Source: Cydia pomonella (lineage: Eukaryota; Arthropoda; Insecta; Lepidoptera; Tortricidae). From it: a stretch of 64,000 nucleotides of DNA. The notes beneath the pieces are model-generated. The model was not told the origin of the DNA and ran no database searches. It worked only from the letters and a program-made list of their open reading frames with translations. Positions 32,325-42,108 of the stretch are shown here, one piece after another; positions within the stretch are counted from its first letter, which is position 1, and each line of letters opens with the position of its first letter. Made by a program: the position numbers and the translations under genes. The stretch is taken from contig NC_084721.1 of NCBI RefSeq assembly GCF_033807575.1, forward strand, positions 4,774,001-4,838,000, given 5' to 3'.

Positions 32325-32480
32325 GTAGAATAGAATAGAATAATTTTTATTCGTAGACACAAACAAGACACATTAAATTACATGATATAACAAAAACAAA
32401 GGAAGTATAAAGTGCCACGAAATGGCCTCAGTCAGCATGTTGCTGGTGGCTTCCAGCGCTGATCTTCCGATGAGTTAGTA
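32325..32480 (-). repeat. LINE 3' end, group O
   Basis: (TAGAA)n at 32325-32342 followed by TTTTTATTCGTAGACACAAA, and then CCACGAAATGGCCTCAGTCAG and GGCTTCCAGCGCTG. On the minus strand this is a UTR ending in a TATTC-type tail. The second copy is at 61190-61315, a diverged one at 18148-18300. No coding part. Confidence 0.6.
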
Positions 32481-32780
32481 TTAGTCGTTGTGTAATAAAT
32501 AATCAGTCTGTTCTGTCTTGTTCCAGGTATTACCCAGTTTCTTGTTACCTTTCGGTTATTTTTTTTTCTGATATACCCTCATGTCAGCCGTGCGAAGCTC
32601 GATACTCGATTTTGGCAGAATTGTCACAGTGTAAAAAGTAACAGTGGGCCGACGCCTTTGATGTTTGCGTAAATGCCGACACCGCTCAAGGTCACCGTAC
32701 CTGCCTAGGGTTGTCACAGACTTACACAACTGCCCAACAGAAGAGGAAAATGTTTTTAGGTTTCATGTATGTGTACTAAT
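32481..32780. other. No recognisable feature
   Basis: Spacer. The frame at 32665-32877 runs into the minisatellite and is not a gene. Confidence 0.45.
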
Positions 32781-33073
32781 TTTACAAATGGCGTCCATTT
32801 TGGAAATAAAGATGGCAGACGTCACTTTTTTGAAAAAGTCGTCATGGGTGTTGTTTTCTGGATTTTTGGGGGTGTAGATTTAAAAAATGGCATCTATTTT
32901 GAAAATAAAGATGGCGGACGTCACGTTTTGTAATAGGTGTCTATGTGTGTAACTGTGTAGCACTGATGTCAACCATCTTAAATTCTAAAATGGATTCTAT
33001 TTTTGAAATTTGCGCTCCCAAAAACCCCCTAAATGGACGTCATTTTCGTAATCAGAACCCCGCGGAACCTCGG

Positions 33074-33104
<31 letters not shown>

Positions 33105-33715
33105 ATTTAGAAAACAAACAGCCTTTTACAAATATGTCTAGAGTAAATGAACTAAAAATAGGCCTAAAGTTTCCTACATTACTAAGAAAACTATTACATA
33201 GAAATGTAAATTACGCAATTATAAATTACCGGTTTAGTTGTGTACTACATGCAAGTAAGTTAAGAAAACATACAAAAGTATGAAAAATATGACTGGAACC
33301 AAATTGATCAATTTCTAGAAAACAAAATTTGCCGAACTTTGTTCTTGAATAGTACGGACAAACTATGAACAAAAATATCTATATCGTTAAGAGATTCATT
33401 ATACAAATAACAAGTGCGCCTAAAGAAATGTCCGCCATCTTGGATTTCAAAACGGATGTCATTTTGGTCATCGGAACCCCGAGGAACCTTGGAGATGACA
33501 CCCATATCGATTTTTAAGAAAAAAAAATGTCTGCCATCTTGGATTCCAAAAAGGACGTCATTTTCGTAATCGGAAACCCAAGGAACCTCGGAGATGACAC
33601 CCATATCGATTTTTAAGAAAAATTAATGTCCGTCATATTGGATTTGAAAATGGGTGTCATTTTTGTAATCGGCACCCCGAGGACTCTCAAAAATAATTCA
33701 AACATCAAATACTAC
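32781..33715. repeat. Degenerate minisatellite, unit about 98 bp, interrupted by a LINE
   Basis: Repeated words TGTCCGCCATCTTGGATT, GACGTCATTTTCGTAATCGG, CCCGAGGAACCTCGGAGATG and CACCCATATCGATTTTTAAG occur in order with a spacing of about 99 bp at 33428-33640. More diverged units precede at 32781-33076 (ATGGCGTCCATTTTGG, AATAAAGATGGCGGACGTCAC) and one follows to 33715. The array is split at 33077-33427 by a minus-strand LINE tail. It is not a CRISPR: units are contiguous, without unique spacers. The apparent minus-strand protein at 33308-33604 reads through LINE and array. Confidence 0.75.
33077..33427 (-). pseudogene. LINE 3' end with poly(A), nested in minisatellite
   Basis: A run of about 26 T at 33077-33103 is the poly(A) tail of a minus-strand insertion. 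The minus strand then encodes RTCYLYNESLNDIDIFVHSL and VLFKNKVRQILFSRN with a stop at about 33308, the extreme C-terminus of an ORF2-like protein. About 200 bp of 3' UTR follows. 5'-truncated. The clean long poly(A) suggests that this is among the younger insertions here. Confidence 0.68.
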
Positions 33716-33779
33716 ATGATACATATATAAACAGAGGCAAGAAACAATTTTTTACTTTTTGAATAAAGTCTTGAACTAC

Positions 33780-33960
33780 TCGTAATTTCTTAAAATAAGC
33801 TATAAAACATATCCGCCATTTTGAATTTAAAAATTCGATGCTAGTGCGCAAAGTATGTCATTACTTCACGAGTACCGAGACATCTTACGGCTCGTGGCAA
33901 GACTCGGGACGAGTGAAGAATAACTTTTCCGCACGTGTATCGAACGACGTTTTTTAATAC
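33780..33960. repeat. Anonymous repeat fragment
   Basis: Starts with a last degenerate CATATCCGCCATTTTGAATT minisatellite-like unit, then CGCACGTGTATCGAACGACG and TGCGAAAAAGAAT. These are related to the words CGATACACGTGCGAATAAG at 42407-42425. It probably belongs to the inverted-repeat family at 42290-42480. Confidence 0.4.
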
Positions 33961-34252
33961 AGTTGCGAAAAAGAATAAGAATAAACAAGATTTTTTTTTA
34001 TGCATGTTCTATATGTTTTTTTGTTTAATTCAAACTATATTCTTTGTTTATTCCTTGTATATGGGTCCACTTAAATTTTATGGGTTATATCTGTATAATT
34101 TTTAAAATATATATAGGTACGATAATACATCTGAGTATGTGCCTGTTTTTTTTCTCAATGACAAGCGTCTCAGCAAAGTATAGTTTATTTTTTAAGATCC
34201 GAGTCACTGGACTTCGAGACTTGAATAAAGAATATTTTGACTTGACTTGAAC
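33961..34252 (+). repeat. Probable LINE 3' terminus, GACTT tail
   Basis: AT-rich sequence ending GACTTGAATAAAGAATATTTTGACTTGACTTGA (to 34252). AATAAAGAATATTT followed by a short tandem tail (GACTT) is a LINE 3' end type common in Lepidoptera. The upstream limit is unclear. Confidence 0.4.
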
Positions 34253-34869
34253 ACAGCTCAGCTTTTTGTCAAGAATTCACTCTATCAAGTCTTCGCGCCG
34301 CTTATACAGTTGCAGACAATAACTGCAGCTTCGCAAAACGACCAGACAGAGGCATCCGTAATAATATTACAGTTGCAACGAAAAAGGCACCAAGTGAATA
34401 TAAGCTGGAGCACACGTTTACTTCGTTTTTCCCGGGACGACTGTACGCTTTGCGTCACTCCAATCTGAAAAGGATATTCGAATGTATCGAACTAGAGGGA
34501 ATTTCACTCACATCCATTCGTCGGAATCTGGGAAAAATTCAAAGAGAAATTTTCACATAATCTCGGACTTCAGTGGAGTGTCATTGTTTAGAAAAATGCG
34601 AGAAGGTTGGAATCTTTTCAAAATTGAAGGCGATCCACGCGCTGAAAGGTGTTGAAAGTCATAGTGTGGCAAAAGCATTGCCTTTTTCTAAGAACTATAC
34701 GGTATCATACGGTTCTACCTTCTGCTCGCGACTTGATCTGAGTGGAAAGATGATAATGATTGATGTACTGCACTTTCCTGGGCTAAAATTGTCTCCATAC
34801 CAAATTTTAGTTGAATCGGTTCAGCGGTCGGTTTTCAGCGGTGGAAATATACTCATTGGCGTTACAAAC
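34253..34869. other. Unassigned, with a repeat-like stretch at the end
   Basis: A 99-codon frame (34573-34872) has no recognisable domain. Its last part reads TCTCCATACCAAATTTTAGT then TGAATCGGTTCAGCGGT, which resembles the interior of common lepidopteran Helitron-type repeats. The frame is therefore likely fortuitous. Confidence 0.35.
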
Positions 34870-35489
34870 TAAAAAAATATATTCAGGTATAAAAAACCCA
34901 ATATTACATTAATTTTTATGCCAAATTGCAGGACAGTTTGTCGACAGGGAAGCTCCCTTACAACATAGATGGGCAGAAGTAATTGGCTAGCAAAACTAAC
35001 TACGAGTATGAAGTAATTTTGTTTAATAGAAACATTTTCATTTTAAATTTAAACATCTTTAGTGATTCACATCATCTATCTGTCATTTAATTTTGTTAAA
35101 TTATGATTATATATTAAGTAGAGTCGGACCAAGCTAACTGTATGACATTTGCAATCAAAGTGTGGCGATGTCATCATTAATGTCAAATTTCTATGATAAT
35201 ATGACCTCAATAATGGCACTCTCTCACTTTATGTTTAACTCATGCAAAGTTTGCTTAGACGGACTCTTGTAAAGTTATGTTAACTACAATCTTATTAACT
35301 CGCCCGCAAGGTAAGACCTTAGATAAGCAGGAGCGAGGACATAGGAGTTTATCTAGGTACCGTGCTAAAGGCTTATGCACGCCGAAGAGGTGTTCGGCAT
35401 GTGCATAGAGTAAACAGTGCTTGGGTAAGTAACTTAAGAATGTTAAATCGAGTCATTCACGTATTTTAAGTCGAAAACGCTTGACATGT
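34870..35489. other. No recognisable feature
   Basis: Spacer. GCACGCCGAAGAGGTGTTCGGCATGTGC (35378-35405) forms a short imperfect hairpin. Confidence 0.4.
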
Positions 35490-35615
35490 TGCATTTCGTA
35501 CCAAGGAGTGTCGCCAGGAGTTTGCGTTGACGGATCAGCGCAGACTGCGGGCTGCAACCCTCCGCGCCCGATGACTCGGTGCGGGCGCCGGTGGCGGCAG
35601 GGGAGGCGAGAAACT
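35490..35615. repeat. Very GC-rich fragment, probably a repeat
   Basis: A peak of GC in the window: GCGCAGACTGCGGGCTGCAA, CTCCGCGCCCGATGAC, GTGCGGGCGCCGGTGGCGGC. It resembles a GC-rich untranslated portion of lepidopteran retroelements, but only one copy is in the window, so this is a guess. The 84-codon minus frame across it has no domain. Confidence 0.35.
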
Positions 35616-35859
35616 ACCCTCATTTTCAGCATTATTGTCAAATAATGGGTTTTAATATATTTAATATGTCTTGAAGTTATGTTATTAAAACTTAATGGAT
35701 GGCCCAAATTACGTAGTCTAGTAATTTTTAGGATATTTTTTCTTACTTAAATGTCTTTTATAAAATGTACTTACTTAATAAAAAAAAAAATTACAAAAAA
35801 ATTTTAATAAAGAAAAACATATTATTTTCCAAAAATAAACCAATCGTAACGAAAAAGAT

Positions 35860-36135
35860 ATCTGTGTCTGATTGTTTTGATTTTTGCGTTTATTGCCGTT
35901 TTTGTATGCTAGGCGTCTGTTTACGGCGCATTTTTGTGGCCGTTTTTCACGCTGTTTGAAGTAACCTAATTCTTATAAAAAACTGAATATAAAAAAAGGA
36001 AAACAGGTAATGGATTACCTGATTATTGGGATATTAATTGAACTCATATAGAAATTGTTCCTCTAGGACCAAAATCCAGAGGAAAATGTCGAGAACGTTT
36101 GTATGGTGAATGAACACTAATTTTTCCTTTTAAGT
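35860..36135. mobile_element. P-type dispersed element, copy 3
   Basis: Co-linear with 24394-24655: TTGATTTTTGCGTTTATTG, TTTTGTATGCTAGGCGTC, TTCTTATAA, AAAAAAAGGAAAA, then AATCCAGAGGAAAATGTCG and AACGTTTGTATGG. The last part matches one end of the inverted-repeat element at 922-1232. It is non-coding. Confidence 0.55.
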
Positions 36136-36289
36136 TGATGTCGAAGCATACCGGGGCTTATTTATTGAAAAGTATTAGTCTACTATTATTTGTGTATTGC
36201 CATGGTAACCTATACCTACCACTTGACTTATAATATTAGTCTAATACTGTTCAAGAAATGGGCCCCAGTTATGTCGGGAAATCATATCA

Positions 36290-36395
36290 ATTGTGTTGAG
36301 TTGACATGTGGCCATTCGACAAAATAAAATTATGTTAAAACTTGGTTGCGAACTAATATTCTACAAAATAACTGTTGTCAATGATTTAGAGAACC
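36290..36395 (+). repeat. Dispersed repeat R, degenerate copy
   Basis: GCCATTCGACAAAATAAAATTATG, AACTTGGTTGCGAACTAATATTC and CAATGATTTAGAGAACCGAG follow the order of 27536-27625 with many substitutions. Confidence 0.45.
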
Positions 36396-36409
36396 GAGAT
36401 AGGTACTTA

Positions 36410-36570
36410 GGCCCATTTAAACTTACACTAACATCAGTATTACATCTAAATGGTCTTATCGTGTATTTCGCTCGTATTTGGCCGTACCTACATGTATTGG
36501 CGCGAGGGAGACGATAGCTAAATAACATTATTCAGATATCATTCTGATATCAGTGTATGTTCGAATTGGC
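36410..36570. mobile_element. MITE G with about 45-bp inverted ends
   Basis: The left end GGCCCATTTAAACTTACACTAAC and the inverted right end GCCAATTCGAACATACACTGATATC align through ATCAGTATTACATC / ATCAGAATGATATC words. The interior contains TATTGGCGCGAGGGAGACGATAGC. Lone ends occur at 13133 and 26958. The end motif is reminiscent of MITE E (GGCC..ATTCGAA). Confidence 0.58.
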
Positions 36571-37093
36571 GGATGCGGTCATAGCGCCCTTGTGCTAAGC
36601 CTACTGAATACGAAAGCTATCCAGTGATAGAATGCCGATATGGATTTGTCCTAACAGTCTAGCCGTCAGTGTTTACAGCAGCGCTGGGGACTCCTGTCCC
36701 CGCCGGAGGTTAGTTTAGTTCGTTTAATTAAGATAACTTTCCGACTCACATTAACGCGCGTTAACCAGACAAATGTAGCCACAATCCTGACATCTAAGTT
36801 GAGAAGGGATTAAACGCCCCTGGATTATCGAGGTGTTATGTCAGTTTTGGTTGGAAGTGGGATTAAAGCTGGCTGTAGCTATCGTGTGAATAAGTTTGAG
36901 GTTATGGAACTGCAGATTATCTATTTATAGATTTAGTAGTAAGCGGTTACGTTTAGCATTTTCATTGGCTTATTAAATAAAAGATGACATAATTCGAATT
37001 TGGTTCAACAAAACTTTTAATGTATAAATACTATAAATATTAAAAGTTTTATCTTTTGCTTTTTTTAGTATAGAAATATTAAAGATGATCCGG
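36571..37093. other. No recognisable feature
   Basis: Spacer of about 520 bp. Confidence 0.45.
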
Positions 37094-37513
37094 TTACAAA
37101 AATAGGATCACGTGAATACTTTTATCGGAAGATAACGAAATGAAAATTGGCCCAGAACCAGATACAGCTATCTCTCGAAGAAGATTAAAGGACCAAGCTG
37201 AAGTAACCACCTTTATATTAAAAAACATAACTGTGAAGATTTCGAATGGCATTGCCTTCTTACTGGAGATCTCATTACGTGACTTCCTGTCGCCAAGCAA
37301 TAAACAACGCCCCGGTGGGCACTGCGAATGCTACAAATGCGATATGAATTGCTTCAAACTGTCTCGCAGTGTCTTCAAAGGCATTTGATTAACTAGTACT
37401 GTGATACATATGGTAGTGGCCATGGAGATTCTCTTTGATACGTATCTATGCTCGGCTCTCTTATGAGCGATATTCGTAATTCGGTGTAGACAAGAAACTT
37501 CGTTATGAAACAC
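37094..37513 (-). pseudogene. Possible decayed coding remnant, unknown family
   Basis: The minus strand is open in one frame for about 140 codons, interrupted only by a stop near 37331. Hydrophobic stretches (MATTICITVLV; FEIFTVMFFNIKVVTSAW) suggest membrane segments, and a second minus frame holds AIHIAFVAFAVPTGALFIAW. An 82-codon plus-strand frame (37140-37388) overlaps, so coding strand is uncertain. I do not recognise the family. It could be a frameshifted membrane-protein pseudogene, a transposon fragment or chance. Confidence 0.2.
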
Positions 37514-37560
37514 TAAAATTAATAGTTTTTTTCTGCATATGTAACAACCAGTAGGTATTC

Positions 37561-38014
37561 AACTCTTATAACCAAAATCCCAAACTCACAAGCGGTATTG
37601 AACCTTTAAGTCTAAGGAGAGACTTTGCCTCCTTGTGTGTGTTCTACCGCTTGTACAATGGGCTGTGCTCTGAGGAATTGTTTGACATGATGCCAACGGC
37701 CACTTTCTATCACCGCACCGCTCGCCGTCGGCAGGGAGTTCACCCTCACACCTTAGAACCTAAATGGTCGCGTACTGTGCGGTTCAAGAGGAATTTCCTC
37801 CCGCGGACGCTCCGGCTGTGGAATGAGCTCCCTTACGAGGTTTTCCCGAGGGTCTACAGTATGGGGTTCTTCAAAAAAGGAGTGTACAGGTTTTTAAGGG
37901 GTCGGCAACGCGCATGTAACACCTCTGGAGTTGCAGGCGTCCATAGGCTGCGGTGACTGCTTACCATCAGGCGGGCCGTATGTTAGTTTGCCACCGTCGT
38001 GGTATAAAAAAAAA
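37561..38014 (+). pseudogene. LINE ORF2 C-terminus with 3' UTR and poly(A)
   Basis: Open from about 37561 through a stop at 37954-37956. Blocks in order are LSLRRDFASLCVFYRLYNGL, FDMMPTATFYHRTARRRQG, VHPHTLEPKWSRTVRFKRNF, LPRTLRLWNELPYEVFP, FKKGVYRFLRGRQR and ACNTSGVAGVHRLR. This is the C-terminal tail of a jockey/CR1-like reverse transcriptase, and no stop interrupts the retained 130 or so codons. A 55-bp 3' UTR (TGCTTACCATCAGGCGGGCC, GTCGTGGTAT) and an A-tract at 38005-38014 follow. The UTR recurs inverted at 59491-59583. It is the best-preserved coding fragment in the window, but lacks the endonuclease and RT core. Confidence 0.82.
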
Positions 38015-39829
38015 CCATATTTTAGAGATGTTTTGTATTTTTTCATCTCGCCTATTTGAAAAGTTCACCTTTCATAGGCTGATTACCAAGTGGAAAATTA
38101 CACTTCCCACCTCAGGGTGGAAAATATATATGTTTTTAATTTGTACTTCGAGTAACGACTAACAGTGCTTTTTGAAATTGAACTGCTCGTGAAGACCAGA
38201 ATCGAACTCCACGGCAAGTATTTTACATTGGGGTTAATTGTAATTGTTATGAGATGCACTATGGTTGTAAATAATTTAAATGGCATATCAAACTGTTTTG
38301 TAAAGTCGCTTTATGGAAACATTACCGACAACCACGGAGCTTCTATTTTTTTCTTCTTTTTCAGTCGGCCCCTAAATACTGAGGATCTTGACATCATGTC
38401 CTTCTGTTGAAAACCAGGTTCCTTCATAGGCTTCTATTCCTCGCTATTGGCCTCGTAATTTCAATTGCATAGGTGCAGTGATTTGAGCACACAATCTAGT
38501 AGGGGCCCTGAGGTCTGATGCCTACAACTTTGCCCGTCATAATAACTCTATTTACTGAAACTGAATTTTATTAGATAATAAACATGTCCCGCTCTTACCC
38601 AAATGTTCTAAACGCGAGCGAGTGCGTTCTCAATAAAATATTACATATTAGTTTTTTGAGTTATAGGAATGATACCATTATTCGGCTTGGGCGTGTTAGA
38701 AAATTAATTGAAACTGAAATTACTAAGGGTCCTTTGATAGTGATTCTTTGAATTTAACGAGATTGAGAGTATTGAAACTCATTTCCAAGAAAAAGTTCAC
38801 AATGGAAATATTTAAGAGAAAGCTAGGTGTCAAAATAAGTGTACATTATTGAAATTATAGTGACATTTGCAGGCTTTGCAGCCCGATTGGCGCTTTGGCT
38901 TTGGCATATTATATATTTAAAATGAAATATAAGCAAACACCATCTCTGACTTCGCCTTATAACTTTTATTGTTATGAATATTATACTAACACTTTTTATT
39001 TGGGCGTTTGCTTTTAAGCTTCCTTAGCCTACTTTTTACGAACATATACACAGAAACTATTCCCACGCATAACCTTTTCAGTTTTGTTATTTTCTTGTTT
39101 GCATTAAAGCCATTAATTGCTTGAGCGGTCTTTTCAGTGGAGAAACAAAGACTGGGCTAACTATATTCTCTTTGACGAGCGAGTGCCGCTGAATCGGGTT
39201 CTTGATCAAGCTAGTGTAAATTGAACTCTGAATCCTTAACACCTATCCATAGTAATAAAGAGTTCTTATGCTGACTAGCTGTTCCTCGTTTTACTCGTTA
39301 GGTGATGGGAATGTCACCGCAGGGCTTTCATTCACACCTTGTGATGTAATACGGCAATCCTCAATATTGCATCCCTTTCGTCCGTATTTCTCGCTATGCA
39401 TATGAAAGGGATGGTAACCCAGTATAGGCTGTTAATGAACATTCTAAGTCTCGGCCTAAAGCCTCGAGCCACGAGCTCACGGTATTTTTTAAATTCATGC
39501 CCATGGCTGCAAGCATACGTTAGGTTACGAATGGTGGTTTTGAATGAATGAGTTACTGTGTCGTGCATTTGTATATTTTTAGGTTAAGCTCGATGTCAAA
39601 ATAATAAACCTTTCTAGATTTTTGTAATCACGCTAACATTTTAAGTCGCGTATGTAGTAGATTTAGGGACGTACGCAGTTTTAGTTTTAGGATATACACT
39701 GATGCATGCCGTCTTTACAATTAATTCAGCATGTTCTAATTTAAAAAATAAGTTCCAATAGTCACATATGTAACAGGCCATCTTTGAGTAAGCTTAAGAA
39801 AGTATATTTTTCTCCTCTTTTCTTTCTAG
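38015..39829. other. Mostly unassigned, about 1.8 kb
   Basis: No supported gene. 38360-38530 (CGGCCCCTAAATACTGAGGA, TGTCCTTCTGTTGAA, GGGGCCCTGAGGTCTGATG) has the look of a repeat fragment, but there is no second copy here. The frame at 39332-39568 has no domain. Confidence 0.35.
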
Positions 39830-39839
39830 AAAGAATTTG

Positions 39840-39897
39840 CATAGGCCGTAGTTTTTACTAAAGCGACTGCCATCTGACCTTTCTTCCCAGCGGGGAA
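39840..39897 (-). repeat. SINE B fragment
   Basis: CATAGGCCGTAGTTTTTACT then AAAGCGACTGCCATCTGACC and CCCAGCGGGG match the SINE B-specific region at 2556-2610. Head and tail are missing. Confidence 0.6.
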
Positions 39898-39913
39898 GTA
39901 CAATAACTGTGTA

Positions 39914-40045
39914 CGGTCACGTCTGAAAATATCGATACGAAAAAAGTGGCAAAAATATGTATACATGACTTTATTGCCCATATATTATCGTAGTCTATAC
40001 ACATTTTTGGCACATTTTTCGTATCGATATGTTCGGACGTGACTG
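39914..40045. mobile_element. Mariner-like MITE with long inverted ends
   Basis: The left end CGGTCACGTCTGAAAATATC and the inverted right end CAGTCACGTCCGAACATATC continue through GATACGAAAAAAGTGGCAAAA / GATACGAAAAATGTGCCAAAA, an inverted repeat of about 52 bp with few mismatches. TA abuts both ends (39912-39913, 40046-40047). The 132-bp element can fold almost end to end. Confidence 0.75.
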
Positions 40046-40047
40046 TA

Positions 40048-40426
40048 CACAATCCTTAATGGATTTGATTTTTGAAAAACATCTGAGAATACGGTTGATT
40101 TGTCACCCTTTGACTACGAAACCCTAACAGTAAAATGACTATATTTTACCCAACACTTTAAATACCATTTGTCAAACAATGGTTTTAAAAGCCTGTTTTA
40201 CACATTGTTTGTTTAAGCCTATTTACATTGATGAAACCATTACAATGAAACCAACTGATTGCATTTCATATACGTACGTTTATGTATTATTATAATATCG
40301 TTTGATAAACGAGATTATAATGCCCTTCCTCACGCACACGGTAAACATTTTTACTTCGATTCATACGTTTCTATAGGGCTAATGAGGGCACGTAGATAAG
40401 GTCGTGCGTTGCCATTTCTTTATGCC
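40048..40426. other. No recognisable feature
   Basis: Spacer. Nothing supported. Confidence 0.45.
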
Positions 40427-40738
40427 TAGCAGTTGTAGCGTGCGACTTGCAATCCGGAGGTCGCGGGTTCAAACCCCGGCTCGTACCAACGAATTTTTCG
40501 GAACTTATGTAGGAAATTTCATTTGATATTTACCAGTCGCTTTTCGGTGGAGGAAAACATCGTGAGGAAACCGGACTAATCCCAATACGAGTAAGGCCTA
40601 GTTTACCCTCTGGGTTGGAAGGTTAGGTTTGCTGGCGTAAAACCGAGTGCCTACGCTAATTCTTGGGAATTGCCAAGCGGACTCTAGGTTCTCATGAGCT
40701 GTGGCAAAATGTCGGGACAACGCGAGGAAGATGATGTT
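40427..40738 (+). repeat. SINE B copy, plus strand, full length
   Basis: TAGCGTGCGACTTGCAATCC, then GGTTCAAACCCCGGCTCG (B box), the shared body (TTCGGTGGAGGAAAACATCG), and the SINE B 3' part (TACCCTCTGGGTTGGAAG, GTCGGGACAACGCGAGGAAG) ending near ATGATGTT. The first 15 or so bases of the head are diverged. Confidence 0.83.
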
Positions 40739-41124
40739 AAACACTGATTTAAACTTTCACGATTTTTTGATCGTGTATTAAGTCCCGTTTCTATAATTTA
40801 ATAATGAAGATGATGTTGCCATTTCTTTCTATACTCAAGCGAACCAAACATTTGTGACAGCCATTATAACTGTGAGCTTTATAATTAAAATATAGGAATT
40901 TAAACAAATCATCATGTCGGTTAAAATATAACTCGTGATCTTTTGGAACACTTCGGTTAAGTATACTTTCGGTATGCCTCATACCAGGGGGCCCATGACC
41001 AACCAACCAACCATGACCAACCAAAGGGGGCGAACTTTGACAAGACAACCGTAGATAGAAACGCGAATATTGTGTCATCCCAATACATTTTTTTATTTTC
41101 GCTTGGTATTAACGTTTGTCGATG
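40739..41124. other. No gene; small tandem patch
   Basis: CCATGACCAACCAACCAACC ATGACCAACC at 40994-41024 is a short (CCAA)n-like tandem patch. The remaining spacer is unassigned. Confidence 0.45.
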
Positions 41125-41276
41125 TATGATAATTGATAAATATGACCTCGGTCTCTTTAAAGCAAGAGTGAATAGGCTACTACTGAATCGGTGAGCTCCA
41201 TCTTAGGCCCTGTCTTCACTTTCCATCAGGTGTGACTAGAGCCAATCGCCGATCAGTTTTTAATAAAAAAAAAAAA
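41125..41276 (+). pseudogene. LINE ORF2 extreme C-terminus with poly(A)
   Basis: Reads MIIDKYDLGLFKARVNRLLL, NR and a stop, then CCATCAGGTGTGACTAG in the 3' UTR and an A-tract at 41264-41277. It is the same family as the minus-strand copy at 27715-27960 (FKARVNR, CCATCAGGTGTGA). Only about 25 codons remain. Confidence 0.68.
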
Positions 41277-41589
41277 ATGATTATCATCTTGGCTGGGCCC
41301 CCGAGCTACTAACGCTTGCTCAATCCGTGTGTTTTTTTTTTTACTGCGGCATTTTGTTTACAATAAAATTGTAACATTACTATATAGGACAGAAAACGAA
41401 GGGTTGCAGGCCAAGTAGATATAGACGGCCGAGCGAAGCGAGAAGATAGAAGAAGCGGCCGGCAACCTCATTTCTCGCCGAGATTTGTATAGTGCTTTTC
41501 TCAAAGCAATAAAATAATAATGAATAAAAAATAGGATGATGATGATGATTGTTTCATGTCCTAATGTGATAGGTTATTCAGTGCGTGGG
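41277..41589. other. No recognisable feature
   Basis: Spacer containing a (GAT)n patch at 41535-41550. Confidence 0.45.
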
Positions 41590-41640
41590 GTATTGAAGGG
41601 GAACAAAAATGTGATTATTGACACTACGTCGCACGCCACT
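41590..41640 (+). repeat. Arm related to the adjacent palindrome
   Basis: GGGGAACAAAAATGTGATTATTGACACTACGTCGCAC resembles the outer arms of the palindrome at 41708-41874 (GGGAACAAAAATTTGATTATT, TACGACGCAC). Probably a diverged partial copy of the same element. Confidence 0.5.
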
Positions 41641-41707
41641 ACCCTTTTTTTTCTTGGCTTTTCTTTTTTTTCTTTTTTGTGTTTTTAATTATTACTTTAA
41701 GGTTATT

Positions 41708-41874
41708 AAAAGGGCAACGAAAACTTGATTATTTTTGCGCTACGACGCACGGTTTAGGAGATACATCCCTATAAAGTTTTTTTTTAATTTCAGTCATGCA
41801 GAAATCTTTATATGGCTGTATCTCCTAAACCGTGCGTCGTAGCGCAAAAATAATCAAATTTTTGTTCCCTTTTA
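41708..41874. mobile_element. Palindromic element with a 41-bp perfect stem
   Basis: 41725-41765 and 41817-41857 are exact reverse complements over 41 bases (core GCGCTACGACGCACGGTTTA), and looser pairing extends outward through AAAGGGCAACGAAAA / AAAGGGAACAAAAA. The loop is 51 bp. Perfect pairing over 41 bases suggests a recent or converted foldback. It is non-coding. Confidence 0.7.
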
Positions 41875-42108
41875 GAAAACCCTGAAACAAAATATAACAA
41901 ACACAAAAAAGAAAAACGCAAAAAAGACAAAAATAAATTAAAAAAAGCATAATGTCAGAATTTTGCTTTTAGGTTTTTTATGGTTGCCACTGGTTAAGAC
42001 TTGCTATAATTTGACGTTTAAAAACAAAAGAAGGTTGCCTTACAGGCCTAGGTGTGTAAGGCTGTATGAAATTCCTTTACATATCATCTTCACTCATCCC
42101 ACCTGCCC

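Noticed and set aside
32945..33283. 112-codon plus-strand frame
   Set aside because: It runs through minisatellite units and then translates a T-tract as poly-Phe (the poly(A) of a minus-strand LINE).
33308..33604. 98-codon minus-strand frame with repeated peptides
   Set aside because: The first two thirds translate minisatellite units. Only its last 36 or so codons belong to a LINE remnant.
33428..33715. Regular spaced repeats resembling a CRISPR array
   Set aside because: Units of about 98 bp are contiguous and similar throughout, with no unique spacers, no leader, no cas genes, and a eukaryotic context.
34573..34872. 99-codon plus-strand frame
   Set aside because: The start is a GTG, and the 3' third matches the interior wording of common lepidopteran repeats. 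No known domain.
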